In this document: positions 1 through 7,600 of the stretch, one piece after another | Numbering within the stretch: the stretch's first letter is position 1 | Layout: each line of letters begins with the position of its first letter | NCBI GenBank assembly: GCA_964652205.1 | Contig: CAZZAO010000164.1 | Span: 1 to 10,174 of the forward strand | From: ZC4RG36 sp964652205 | GTDB lineage: Bacteria > Chloroflexota > Anaerolineae > Aggregatilineales > Phototrophicaceae | Direction of reading: 5' to 3' | DNA length: 10,174 nt | Notes under the pieces: generated by a model | Database searches by the model: none | The model's input: the letters and a program-made list of their open reading frames with translations, nothing else | Told to the model about the DNA's origin: nothing | Position numbers and translations under genes: made by a program

Positions 1-12
1 TTCCCGATTAAG

Positions 13-23
13 GTCACAGTGAC
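13..23. other. Short perfect palindrome near window edge
   Basis: GTCAC-A-GTGAC is a perfect 5-bp inverted repeat around one central base. It lies about 75 bases beyond the stop codon of the minus-strand DUF4388 gene. It could be half of an operator for a gene outside the window, or chance. I see no coding region or T-tract terminator in the rest of 1-95. Confidence 0.25.
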
Positions 24-95
24 GTGAGGCCGCGCGCCGGAACATCGCTCGTTCAAGCCACGCCCCCCACACAACCCGCGCAACGCGAAAACAGA

Positions 96-998
96 CTAAA
101 TGGAACGTATCTTATCAATCAGCCGGGTGACGACCGTCTTTTGCACCTGGGGCGCGCGCGGCACCGGCCTGTTCCCGGCGGCCTGCTGCTGCTGACGCCC
201 GCCATTGTTGGTCGGGCGCGACGCTTCTATGCCTGGCGGCCTGACCAGATCGACCAGACCAGCCTGCTCCAGCCCGTAGACAATCCGCCGAATCTCGATG
301 TCCGACATGTTGTTGGCTTTAGCGATCTGGCGAATGGTGTTCTTCGGGTTGACGAACGATACCACCCGCCACTCTTCGACGCTCAGGTGGATGTTCTTGT
401 ATTTCTCTTTCGGGTTGGCCGGGAACTTGAGCGCCATATCGAGGTTCGGCAGGTGCGACGTCAACTGCTCGATCTCGCGGATGCGCCGCGAGCCTTCGAT
501 GATGACATTTTCCAGATCAATCGGCACGAGGATACGGTCGTTACCCGGTAAGGTGTTGTCCTCGAAGCGGAACGGCCCGGTCGCCCAGGTCAGCAGGTTA
601 TAGACGATGTCGAGCGTATTCTGCTGAATACTGCTGACAACGTCTTTCTGGGTGACGTAATTGGCGTTGATGAGCAGCAGCGCCAGCGCTTTATCGCCGG
701 TATGCCGGGCGCGCTCACGGATAATTCGCGCCTGATCGTCACTCAGCTTCCCGGCCTTGTTGAGCACGGAAACGAGGCTGCCGTCCTGACCGCCGAGCGC
801 CGCATAGACCAGCTTGCCCGCCTTGAACGCAATGCGCGCGCGCTCGTTTCCGGCGGCTTGCTTTTCCTGCCCCATCGCGTCTTTCTCGGCAGTCCTGACG
901 CCCTCGAAGATCGTGAGCGTCCCTGTCTTACCGGCCAGATTGATGAGATTGAGGATCTGAGTAGGGCTGAAGTCTCGAATGTTGCCCTGAAGCGGCAT
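96..998 (-). CDS. DUF4388 (PATAN) domain protein with C-terminal winged-helix-like region
   Basis: A 300-residue cytoplasmic protein with no signal peptide or membrane segment. Residues 1-33 match the DUF4388/PATAN opening (LQGNIRDFSPTQILNLINLA, then KTGTLTI), and the fold resumes near residue 54 (ARIAFKAGKLVYAAL) and runs to about 148. A charged insertion at 34-53, rich in K, E and Q, separates the first two strands. Residues about 208-255 resemble a winged helix-turn-helix (IRQIAKANNMSDIEIRRIVYGLEQAGLV). The tail, 256-300, is Gln/Pro/Asn-rich and then basic. PATAN domains occur in bacterial signalling proteins, often beside response regulators or small GTPases; a precise role cannot be given here. 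The ATG at 998 is preceded by AGGGGG (1004-1009) five bases upstream, which supports this start. The stop is TAG. It is transcribed alone, divergently from the lipoprotein gene. The family call is strong; DNA binding by the C-terminal part is inference. Confidence 0.88.
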   Translation of the reverse strand: MPLQGNIRDFSPTQILNLINLAGKTGTLTIFEGVRTAEKDAMGQEKQAAGNERARIAFKAGKLVYAALGGQDGSLVSVLNKAGKLSDDQARIIRERARHTGDKALALLLINANYVTQKDVVSSIQQNTLDIVYNLLTWATGPFRFEDNTLPGNDRILVPIDLENVIIEGSRRIREIEQLTSHLPNLDMALKFPANPKEKYKNIHLSVEEWRVVSFVNPKNTIRQIAKANNMSDIEIRRIVYGLEQAGLVDLVRPPGIEASRPTNNGGRQQQQAAGNRPVPRAPQVQKTVVTRLIDKIRSI

Positions 999-1039
999 TG
1001 ACGCCCCCTGCCCGTAAGAACAGCCTGTAACTACGCTTG

Positions 1040-1069
1040 ATTATATGTCCCGCCTTCCATATACGTCAA
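1040..1069 (-). promoter_or_regulatory. Sigma70-type promoter of the DUF4388 gene
   Basis: Read on the minus strand, TTGACG (1069-1064) is followed after 18 bases by TATAAT (1045-1040). This is 5/6 and 6/6 to the housekeeping consensus. The predicted transcript would start near 1033 and give a leader of about 35 bases containing the AGGGGG ribosome site. This is the best promoter in the window. Confidence 0.75.
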
Positions 1070-1100
1070 CACGGCCCGCCTTAATACTACGCCTGCCCTA

Positions 1101-1113
1101 CGCTCATCGAGCG
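1101..1113. promoter_or_regulatory. Inverted repeat between divergent promoters, possible operator
   Basis: CGCTC-ATC-GAGCG is a perfect 5-bp inverted repeat with a 3-base spacer. Its centre lies about 47 bases upstream of the predicted plus-strand start (near 1154), a place where activators often bind. The plus promoter has a perfect -10 but only a poor -35, which would fit activator dependence. The regulator is unknown and chance is possible in GC-rich DNA. Confidence 0.3.
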
Positions 1114-1118
1114 CTCTC

Positions 1119-1147
1119 CTGAAGGCGACCTTAAGCCGGGTTATAAT
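1119..1147 (+). promoter_or_regulatory. Promoter of the DUF3048 lipoprotein gene, perfect -10
   Basis: TATAAT at 1142-1147 is an exact -10 hexamer. The best -35 at 17-base spacing is CTGAAG (1119-1124), only 3/6 to TTGACA. The transcript would start near 1154, inside the first arm of the leader hairpin at 1151-1168. It is divergent from the 1040-1069 promoter. Confidence 0.55.
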
Positions 1148-1150
1148 AGA

Positions 1151-1168
1151 CCGGGCCAGAGCGCCCGG
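1151..1168 (+). other. Hairpin at the 5' end of the lipoprotein mRNA
   Basis: CCGGGC-CAGAGC-GCCCGG forms a perfect 6-bp GC-only stem with a 6-base loop. It begins almost at the predicted transcription start and ends five bases before the ATG at 1174. It could stabilise the mRNA 5' end or hinder initiation at that ATG, favouring the downstream TTG. No T-tract follows, so it is not an intrinsic terminator. Confidence 0.45.
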
Positions 1169-1173
1169 ATTCG

Positions 1174-2337
1174 ATGGTGAGAGGGATAAGGATTGGCCGA
1201 TTGAGAACGCTGCGCCTGTTGATTGTGCTGCTGGCTCCACTGATCGGGACGGGCTGCCTGCTGACCCGCGTGCCGGATGTCCTGAACCCGAATGCAACCG
1301 AAGCAGCGACTGCCGAAGTGACTCCTGCCAGCGGCCCGCCGCCGACCCTGCCTGCCCTGCCCGGCAGCATCGGCCCCTATGCTTATGCCGCTGACGTTAA
1401 TCCCCTGACCGGGCAGCGAGTGAGCGACCCGGCGACGCTCAATCGACGGCCCATGGTGGTCAAAATCTCGAACGCGCCGCCGATTGTCCGCCCGCAGGCG
1501 GGGATCGGCGAGGCGAACATCGTCTACGAGCATTACGCCGAAGGCGGCCTGACGCGCTTCTCGGCCATTTTCTACGATCAACTGCCGGAGCGCGTCGGCT
1601 CGATCCGCAGCGCGCGCCTGATCGACTACGAGCTGATGCCGATGTATAAGGGGCTGCTGGTCTATTCCGGCGCGAGCAACGGCGTCAACGCCCTCAACGC
1701 GCGCTCGGACTTCGCCGACCGGCTGTACATGGGCATCCTCTTCGGCTTACCCTACTATTTCCGCGACGAAGACCTGGTCGCGCCACATAACCTGTTCGCC
1801 AACCTGTCGGCGATTGCGCAGAAGGCGACCGACGAAGGCCAGAACGACCGGCAGGATTTGCGCGGGATGGCCTTCCTGCAGCAGCCCCCGCCGGACGACG
1901 ACGGCTCCGGCATGGGCGCTGACATTCGTTACATTGCCACCGAGGCCCAGTGGGTTTATGACAGCTCCACCGGTGTCTACAAGCGCTACAGCGACCATCA
2001 GCCGCACGCTGACGCCCTGACGAATCAGCAGATCAGCGCCGAAAACGTCGTCATCCTTTACGCCGAACATCGTTTCACCGACATCGTCGAGAGCGAGTTT
2101 CAGGGCGCGAAAAGCTACAGTATCGAGATTAAGCTGTGGTTCGAGGGCGATGCCGTGCTGCTGCGTGACGGCAGGCGCTACGATGTTCACTGGTGGCGAC
2201 CGACGCGCGAGGATATGATCCGCCTGATGACGAAGGACGGCCAGTTGATGTACTTCAAGCCGGGAACGACCTGGTTCGAGGTCGTGCGGACGCCCGACAC
2301 GATGGACCCGGCTGAGGAAAGCGTGACCATCCAGTAG
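1174..2337 (+). CDS. DUF3048 (YerB-like) secreted lipoprotein
   Basis: A 387-residue exported protein. Residues 1-28 are a basic stretch, a hydrophobic core (LLIVLLAPLIG) and Cys28, a likely lipidation site, although Gly at -3 makes the lipobox weak. A Pro/Ala/Thr-rich linker (about 36-66) leads to the DUF3048 N-terminal domain (about 75-225), with the hallmark RVGSIRSARLIDYELM (140-155) and a following YSGAS. The C-terminal domain (about 255-380) has the usual DVHWWRPT, DGQLMYFKPG and TWFEVV segments. The family includes Bacillus YerB; its biochemical function is not established to my knowledge. The ATG at 1174 has no clear ribosome site and sits just after a hairpin. An in-frame TTG at 1201 is preceded by AAGGA (1188-1192, 8-base gap) and would still give a complete 19-residue lipoprotein signal, so the true start may be 1201. 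A putative heme-binding protein gene follows 53 bases downstream. Confidence 0.88.
   Translation: MVRGIRIGRLRTLRLLIVLLAPLIGTGCLLTRVPDVLNPNATEAATAEVTPASGPPPTLPALPGSIGPYAYAADVNPLTGQRVSDPATLNRRPMVVKISNAPPIVRPQAGIGEANIVYEHYAEGGLTRFSAIFYDQLPERVGSIRSARLIDYELMPMYKGLLVYSGASNGVNALNARSDFADRLYMGILFGLPYYFRDEDLVAPHNLFANLSAIAQKATDEGQNDRQDLRGMAFLQQPPPDDDGSGMGADIRYIATEAQWVYDSSTGVYKRYSDHQPHADALTNQQISAENVVILYAEHRFTDIVESEFQGAKSYSIEIKLWFEGDAVLLRDGRRYDVHWWRPTREDMIRLMTKDGQLMYFKPGTTWFEVVRTPDTMDPAEESVTIQ
1188..1203 (+). promoter_or_regulatory. Ribosome binding site with alternative TTG start
   Basis: AAGGA (1188-1192) lies eight bases before TTG at 1201-1203, in frame with the lipoprotein gene. It is the only Shine-Dalgarno-like sequence near the 5' end of this gene, and so argues for starting at 1201 rather than at the ATG 27 bases upstream. 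Confidence 0.45.
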
Positions 2338-2347
2338 CAGCGCTCTG

Positions 2348-2356
2348 TGCTAAGAT
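2348..2356 (+). promoter_or_regulatory. Possible extended -10 promoter for the HbpS-like gene
   Basis: TGC-TAAGAT fits the TGn extended -10 form with a 4/6 hexamer. It starts 11 bases after the lipoprotein stop codon. The transcript would begin near 2363, about 28 bases before the next ATG. No -35 at normal spacing was found, so read-through from the lipoprotein promoter is an equally good explanation. Confidence 0.3.
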
Positions 2357-2390
2357 AGACGAATATCATCCACCACTCAGCGAGTGAACC

Positions 2391-2801
2391 ATGCTGCAAA
2401 CCACGACTTTATCCCACACTGCCGCGCTCAAGGCGCTCGATGCCATTCGCCAGGTGCTCGACGCGCAGAAGCTCAGCGCTGCCGTCGCCGTCGTCGACGC
2501 GCACGGTGAACTGGTCGCGTTCCTGCGCTCCGATGGCTGCCCGTACTCGTCGATCAACAATGCGCTGAACAAAGCCTACACCGCCGCGCGCGAGCGCAAG
2601 GAGTCGGCGCTGGTCGGGCAAGTTGCGCGCGAGCACAATTTCCCGATCACCAATTTCGGCGATCTGCGCTATACCGGCTGGGGCGGCGGCGTCCCGATTG
2701 TCTATCAGGGCGAGGTCGTCGGCGCGGTGGGCGTCAGCGGCCTGCCCGAAGCCACCGACATTGATCTGGCGCGTCTGGGCGCGCAGTACGCCAGCGCATG
2801 A
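2391..2801 (+). CDS. GlcG/HbpS family (DUF336) putative heme-binding protein
   Basis: A 136-residue single-domain protein, the usual length for this family. Features seen in order: an amphipathic first helix (about 10-27), AVAVVDAHGELVAFLRSDG (31-49), the helix with NKAYTAARERKES (60-72), then GWGGGVPIVYQGEVVGAVGVSGLP (96-119) and a final helix with DIDLARLG. These are the family's core strand and glycine-turn motifs. GlcG is encoded with glycolate oxidase in E. coli, and HbpS of Streptomyces binds heme and modulates a two-component sensor. No glycolate genes are present here, so a cofactor-binding or sensory role is only inferred. There is no signal peptide, so it is probably cytoplasmic. 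The ribosome site is weak (GAGTG at 2382-2386). Its TGA overlaps the next gene's ATG as ATGA, which indicates translational coupling with the protease-like protein. Confidence 0.87.
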   Translation: MLQTTTLSHTAALKALDAIRQVLDAQKLSAAVAVVDAHGELVAFLRSDGCPYSSINNALNKAYTAARERKESALVGQVAREHNFPITNFGDLRYTGWGGGVPIVYQGEVVGAVGVSGLPEATDIDLARLGAQYASA

Positions 2802-3904
2802 CACTCCAGGCGCTCGAACTCGGCATTCAGGCGGTGCAGGCCGGGCAGCGCGAAGAGGGCGCGCGGCTGCTGCGGATCGCGCTCAAGAGCGGCGAGCTTC
2901 CGCCGTCGCTCGGCGCGGTCGCTTACCTCTGGCTGGCCGAAACCGGCGACGACGCGACCTTCAAGATCGACTGTTGCAAGAACGCGCTGGCGCTGGAACC
3001 CAACAACCTCGAAGCGCAGCAGCGGCTGACCGCCGTGATGGCGTCGATGCTGCCGAGCGCGAAGCCCGCGCCCCCGCCGCCAGGCTCGATGCCGGAAATG
3101 GCCGCCGCTGCCGTCATGACCGCGCCGCCGCGACCGACGACGCGCTATCGGCTGGCAGGCGTGGTCGGCGGGGCGAACGGCCCCGGCACGGCCTTTTTCG
3201 TCACGACCGAGGGGCTGTTAGCGACGACACGCTTCGTCGTCGGCGGGCTGGAGCGCGTGACGGTCGAGCTGGAGCCGGGCGTGCAGGTGACAGCGCAGGT
3301 CGTCCGCTCATTTCCTGACGCCGATCTGGCGCTGATCCAGTTGAGCAGCGTCGCTGGCGACCTGTTCCCGATCACCCCCTACCCGCGCGTGCCGGACGAA
3401 GCGGCGCTGATCGTGACCAGCTATAACGGTCAGCAGGCGCGCGGCAAGCAGCGCCCGACCCGGCACATCATGGCGCAGCACTGGATTCCGACTGATTACC
3501 GCAAGCTGCCCGACGCGGGCGGCGCGCCACTGTTCGATAGCCAGAACTATCTGCTCGGCATGTTGACCAAAAACAGCAGCCGCTCGTCGGGCTATCTGTT
3601 CGGCGTCCACATCAGCGCCATCCGCCGCCTGACTGAGCTGTATCTGAGCGAGATTTCAGGCGCGCGCCGCGCTTACTGCGTCCACTGTGGCTCGGCCAGC
3701 CGCGCTTTCGCCGCAGGCTATTTCTACTGCGAGGTCTGCGGCAGCGTCGCCCCACAGGCGCGCCAGTTCGCGCGGACGCCGCAGGCTGACCCGTTCGCCG
3801 AGGTCAACCCGATGCGCTGCGTCCACTGCGGCGCTCAGGTCGGCTTCCATGCCAATCGCTGCCTGCGCTGCGGTCGCTCGCCGGATGAAGCGCCGACCAG
3901 ATAG
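2798..3904 (+). CDS. TPR / inactive HtrA-like protease / double zinc-ribbon fusion protein
   Basis: A 368-residue, three-part protein without a signal peptide. Residues about 5-80 form TPR-like helices (ALALEPNNLEAQQRL at 63-77). A Pro/Ala linker (85-115) leads to a trypsin-fold domain (about 117-285) of the HtrA/S1C type: GTAFFVTTEGLLATTRFVV, DADLALIQL and DAGGAPLFDSQNYLLGM. The expected catalytic His is Arg145 and the expected Ser is Ala240; only Asp176 remains, so it should not cut peptides. The C-terminus holds four CxxC pairs (C294/C297, C311/C314, C341/C344, C355/C358), which make two zinc ribbons. Family knowledge suggests a binding or scaffolding role; the partner is unknown. Start: the ATG overlaps the stop of the HbpS-like gene and has no strong ribosome site, so translation is probably coupled. 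The domain calls are firm, the inactivity is firm by motif, and the function is open. Confidence 0.82.
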   Translation: MTLQALELGIQAVQAGQREEGARLLRIALKSGELPPSLGAVAYLWLAETGDDATFKIDCCKNALALEPNNLEAQQRLTAVMASMLPSAKPAPPPPGSMPEMAAAAVMTAPPRPTTRYRLAGVVGGANGPGTAFFVTTEGLLATTRFVVGGLERVTVELEPGVQVTAQVVRSFPDADLALIQLSSVAGDLFPITPYPRVPDEAALIVTSYNGQQARGKQRPTRHIMAQHWIPTDYRKLPDAGGAPLFDSQNYLLGMLTKNSSRSSGYLFGVHISAIRRLTELYLSEISGARRAYCVHCGSASRAFAAGYFYCEVCGSVAPQARQFARTPQADPFAEVNPMRCVHCGAQVGFHANRCLRCGRSPDEAPTR

Positions 3905-3930
3905 GTACAAAATTTTCCTTGCTTATGCGG

Positions 3931-3969
3931 CTCGCTTTGCCGGAGACTAAAACCGTCCGGTAAAGCCAG
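3931..3969 (+). other. Long hairpin between the zinc-ribbon gene and the YbjN-like gene
   Basis: GCTTTGCCGGA (3934-3944) pairs with TCCGGTAAAGC (3956-3966) as an 11-bp stem with one G-U pair and an 11-base loop. Two more pairs lie beyond a C-C mismatch (3931-3932 with 3968-3969). No T-run follows on either strand, so it is not a standard intrinsic terminator. The rest of the 119-base gap holds an AAAATTTT block (3909-3916) and a direct AAGCCAG repeat (3963-3969, 3973-3979). I see no clear promoter. It could end the upstream transcript, protect its 3' end, or act in the next gene's leader. Confidence 0.5.
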
Positions 3970-4023
3970 TGAAGCCAGCTAAAAACTACTGTTGTTGAGA
4001 AATGCGCTGAAGAGGACGGGAAG

Positions 4024-4482
4024 ATGTTCAATCTGGGCAGTCAACAACGCGGGTCGAATTTGCAGGCCTATGCGGCGACCGTCGAGCAAATCGTGCTCAA
4101 CCTCGGCATCGACCCGGTGCAGGCACGGCTGCCGACCGACGGCGGCTTCGGCTGGAGCTTTCAGCGCGGCTCGGCAGTGATCGAAATCTATGTCTCGCAG
4201 CAGGACACAACGGGCTACCTGCAAGTGCTGTCGCCGATCATGCATCTGCCGCAGACCGGCCTGCTGGCGCTCTACCGTCACCTGCTCGAACTCAACCTGC
4301 AACTGACCAACGCGGCGCTCGGCGTCTACCTCGACGTGGTCTACGTCTTCACCGAGCGCCCACTCGACGGACTCGACGCCGTTGAAGCGAACGCGATTAT
4401 CTCGCTGGTCGCTAACTACGCCGATGACCTCGACGACAAACTGATTACCGAGTTTGGCGGTCGGTTGTACGCGCGCATCTGA
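4024..4482 (+). CDS. YbjN / CesT-like (type III chaperone fold) domain protein
   Basis: A 152-residue soluble protein. The order is a first helix (about 11-28), a strand region (about 42-70) with GGFGWSFQRGSAVIEIYV, the motif SPIMHLPQTG then LLALYRHLLELNLQL (70-94), a strand pair (about 99-110), ERPLDGLD (111-118) and a long C-terminal helix (about 118-145). This matches the YbjN family, which shares the fold of type III secretion chaperones and binds partner proteins rather than acting as an enzyme. No secretion genes are present, so an adaptor or chaperone role for a local partner is inference. The start is well supported: AGAGGA (4011-4016) lies seven bases before the ATG. It ends 122 bases before the convergent kinase stop codon. 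Confidence 0.8.
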   Translation: MFNLGSQQRGSNLQAYAATVEQIVLNLGIDPVQARLPTDGGFGWSFQRGSAVIEIYVSQQDTTGYLQVLSPIMHLPQTGLLALYRHLLELNLQLTNAALGVYLDVVYVFTERPLDGLDAVEANAIISLVANYADDLDDKLITEFGGRLYARI

Positions 4483-4604
4483 TCGGCGTCGGTGACAGCT
4501 CCTCGTTTTGAGCGAAGGTCTTCGGCTCGCGGACGCGAAAAATCGCGCACTACGAAAGAGAGCGAGTCTGCATAACGGGCTTATTCATAACGCCCATCCA
4601 GCCA
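4483..4604. other. Convergent intergenic region with small hairpins
   Basis: This gap separates two converging genes. GAGCGAA-GGTC-TTCgGCTC (4510-4528) is a 7-bp stem with one bulged base. CGCGA-AAAA-TCGCG (4534-4547) is a 5-bp stem with an A-loop. CATAACG occurs twice (4571-4577, 4586-4592) around a weak GGGC/GCCC pair. These may help to end both transcripts, but none has a T-tract in the right place. Confidence 0.35.
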
Positions 4605-7600
4605 TCACGATTCGCTCGGCGGCACATCGGACGACTCCGCCGTGTCGTCCGGTTTCGATTCCTGATCGCTCTCAGTCGGCTTCGTCCGCGAGGGACGGAG
4701 CGGCGCAGGCCGTAACGGGCGCGGCGCTGCCGACGGCGCATCGGTGATCGTCTTGAGCGCGTCGGCAGGCGCGGCGGAGGTTGGCGCTTCGGTCGCCGCG
4801 TCCGATTCGTCGGCGTCTCCCGTCTGCTTCGGGCGTGAGATACGCAGCGGCGCAGGGCGGAGCGGGCGCGACGCCGTCGATGGCGCGTCCGTCACGGTCT
4901 TAAGCAGGTCATCAGGCATGGCAGAGGATGGCGTCCCGGTCGTGGATTCAGGCGCGCTGTCAGCAGGCTTACGCAGGCGCGACGATGCGGGACGGAGCGG
5001 CGCGGGCTTGAGCGGCGTGGATGGCGCGTCGGTCATCGTCTGGAGCAAATCATCCGATGCGGCAGCAGTCGGCGTTTCCGGCGCCGCTTTCGTTTCGCCC
5101 GATTTACGCAGGCGCGAAGTGGGCCGGAGCGGCGCAGGACGGAGCGGCGATGACGCGGGCGGCTCGGTCGCCAGCGGGTCAGATGCCGCCGACGCGGACG
5201 TTTCGGCGCTCAGGTTCGGGCGCGTCAGGCGCGAAGGACGCGGAGCGAGACTGGAGCCAGCGGTCATCGGTTTCGTGATACGCGGCGCAACCTGTGAGGG
5301 CGTCGGGCCGACTGGCTCGGCTCTGCCGCTGATCTCGGTCGCGTCCGGGTCGAGCACCAGCGGGGCGCGCACGCCTAGCTCGGAAACACGCTGGGGCATT
5401 GGCAGCGGCACGGTCTTGCGCGGGCGACGGCTCAACCAGACGCGCAGGCTGTGGAGCAGCTTCGGCGCGAAGCCGCCAATCGCCATGATGACCGCCAGCG
5501 GAATCGTCAGCGAGAAAATCTGGTCGGGATAGTCGTAGTAGAGGACGGGCGTGTTGCTGGTGAAGGTGGCGTAAAGCGGGAGATAGGTGGCAACCGCGGT
5601 CACGATCAACCCGGCCCAGCCCGGCAGCGCCAGCATGGTCGAAGCGACATAGCCGATCCCCGCCCCCGCCCCCGCCAGCAGCGCCAGGTTGGTATCGAGC
5701 GTGAAGCTGAGGTAGAGGTAGGTCCACAAGGCCCAGAGTGCGGCGCCGATGCCGAGGCCAAACAGCGCGCTCACGATCAGTCGCGCCCACCACGGCCAGA
5801 AACCGCGCAGGCGCGAGGGCAGTTCATCAGTCAGCAGCACCAGCGCGCCGTAAACGACCGCGCAGAACAGGCCAATCGAGACGGTCAGCTTCCAGCGATC
5901 CGAGTTGAAGATGTCGCCGCTGCGGAAGGTGAAATAGGTGTTGATGCCGATGGCGATGAACGCGCCGATGCCCGCCGACAGCGCTCGCCAGACCAACCCC
6001 ATCGGCTGATCGGACAGGCGACGCCAGGTGTTGGTCATCCAGGCATAGAAGCGCGCCTGTGGGCTGACGACCGATGGCAGCGACGGCGCTTCATCGCGGA
6101 TCAGCGCCAGCGCCTGAAGCGCGCCGCGCGCCCCGACCCGCTGCTGATCGGCGATCACTTGCAGCGCGGCAATCGAGCGGACACGCCCGACCGCTCGCGC
6201 GGCTCGTTCGGCAATCGCCGGGAATGGCGACGTCAGCGCCTGATCCGCCAGCACGCGGTCGATCTCCGGCGAGAAGGCGACGTCACGCCAGCCGGGCGCG
6301 CCGCTGCCGCGCTTTTCCAGCGCCTTGATCCCCGCCATCATCGTTTGTTCGCTGGTTTCGACCTCGATGGCCTGGGCGATCTGAAGCGGCACGGTCGATG
6401 GATCGGAATCAGTCACAGTCGCCAGCCGGTTGAGCGCGCGCAGCCGCGCCGGGGCGTTCTCGCTGCGGAGCGCGTGGAGCGCCACCCAGCGGCGGCTGTC
6501 GTCGGCCAGCCTGTCCCACCAGAAGTCGATCTCGTGGTCGTATTCGAGCGCGCCGCGCAGCAGCATCTGCATTCCGGCGTCGTCCAGCTCCAGACCGTAG
6601 CGGTCGGCGTACATATAGTAATCGTTGATGAGTGTGAAATGGGTGACGCCGAGCAGGAAGCGGCCCTGACCGTAGGCCCAGGCGCGCCGGGCGCGCTGGT
6701 ACAAATCCTGGGCCTCGCGCCGCGCCTGCGCGTCCGCGCCGCCAGCAAGCTGCGTGCTGGTTATCAGGTCGCCGAGTTCGGTATCACTGTCAACCCGGCG
6801 CTGACCGGCAAAGCCCGCGCTGCTGGCCGTCGACGCCAGCACACCTTCGAGCAGGCGCAGCAGCGTCGCCATATCAGCGGGGCGGTGCGCGGGGTCCATC
6901 GCCGTCCCCTGACGCAGAATCTCGGTCACGCCTTCGGGGACATCTGAACGAGCGATGTCGGGCAATTGGTCGAAGGCCTGAAGCTGCTTGAAGGCCAGCG
7001 GCGTGGTCGCGTCGAAGGGAAGCTGACCGGCGAGCAGGTGATAGAGCGTGACGCAGAAGCTGTAGATGTCGGCGCGATGGTCGATGCTCTCGGACGTCAA
7101 CTGCTCCGGGGCCATGTACATCAGCGTGCCGGAGCCGGGATTCTGCGTCCGCCCTTCCGGGCCGAGCATGGTCGCCAGTCCGAAGTCAGCCAGGTAAGGA
7201 GCCTGATTGCTATCGAGCAGGATGTTCGACGGCTTGATGTCGAGATGGACGATGTGATTCGAGTGGGCATGACCGAGCGCGTCAGAAACGGCGCGGGTGA
7301 TACGCAGCACTTCATTGACCGGCAGCGCGCCCTGCTCGACTACGTCTTCAAGCGAGCCGCCGGTCACGTAGCGCATGACGATGTACAGTTGACCCTCAAA
7401 GTCGCCAAACTCGTAGACCGGCAGGATATGCGGGTGTTCGAGCGCAGCAATCGTCCTGGCCTCATGCTCGAACAGCTCGACCGGCGAGGTATCCGAGCGC
7501 AGATTACGCGCGATGGTCTTGACGGCGACGGTACGACCGAGCCGCCGGTCACGCGCCGACCAGACATCGGCCATGCCGCCGCGCCCAATATGCTCGATCA

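Noticed and set aside
24..551. Plus-strand frame opposite the DUF4388 gene
   Set aside because: It overlaps a gene with clear domain motifs, a promoter and a ribosome site on the other strand; its product is Arg-rich with no recognisable features.
2623..3318. Second plus-strand frame overlapping the HbpS-like and zinc-ribbon genes
   Set aside because: Arg/Ala-rich shadow in another frame of two recognisable genes; no motif.
3931..3969. Intrinsic terminator
   Set aside because: The stem is good but no run of T follows on either strand, so I describe it only as a hairpin.
4744..5532. Plus-strand Ser/Gly/Ala-rich frame opposite the kinase tail
   Set aside because: Its composition merely mirrors the Pro/Ser/Ala repeats on the minus strand; no ribosome site or domain was seen.
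5451..6947. Long plus-strand open frame of 498 codons opposite the kinase
   Set aside because: It lies wholly antisense to a clear kinase. Its product is Arg/Gln-rich with no recognisable motif, which is typical of the complementary frame of a GC-rich gene.
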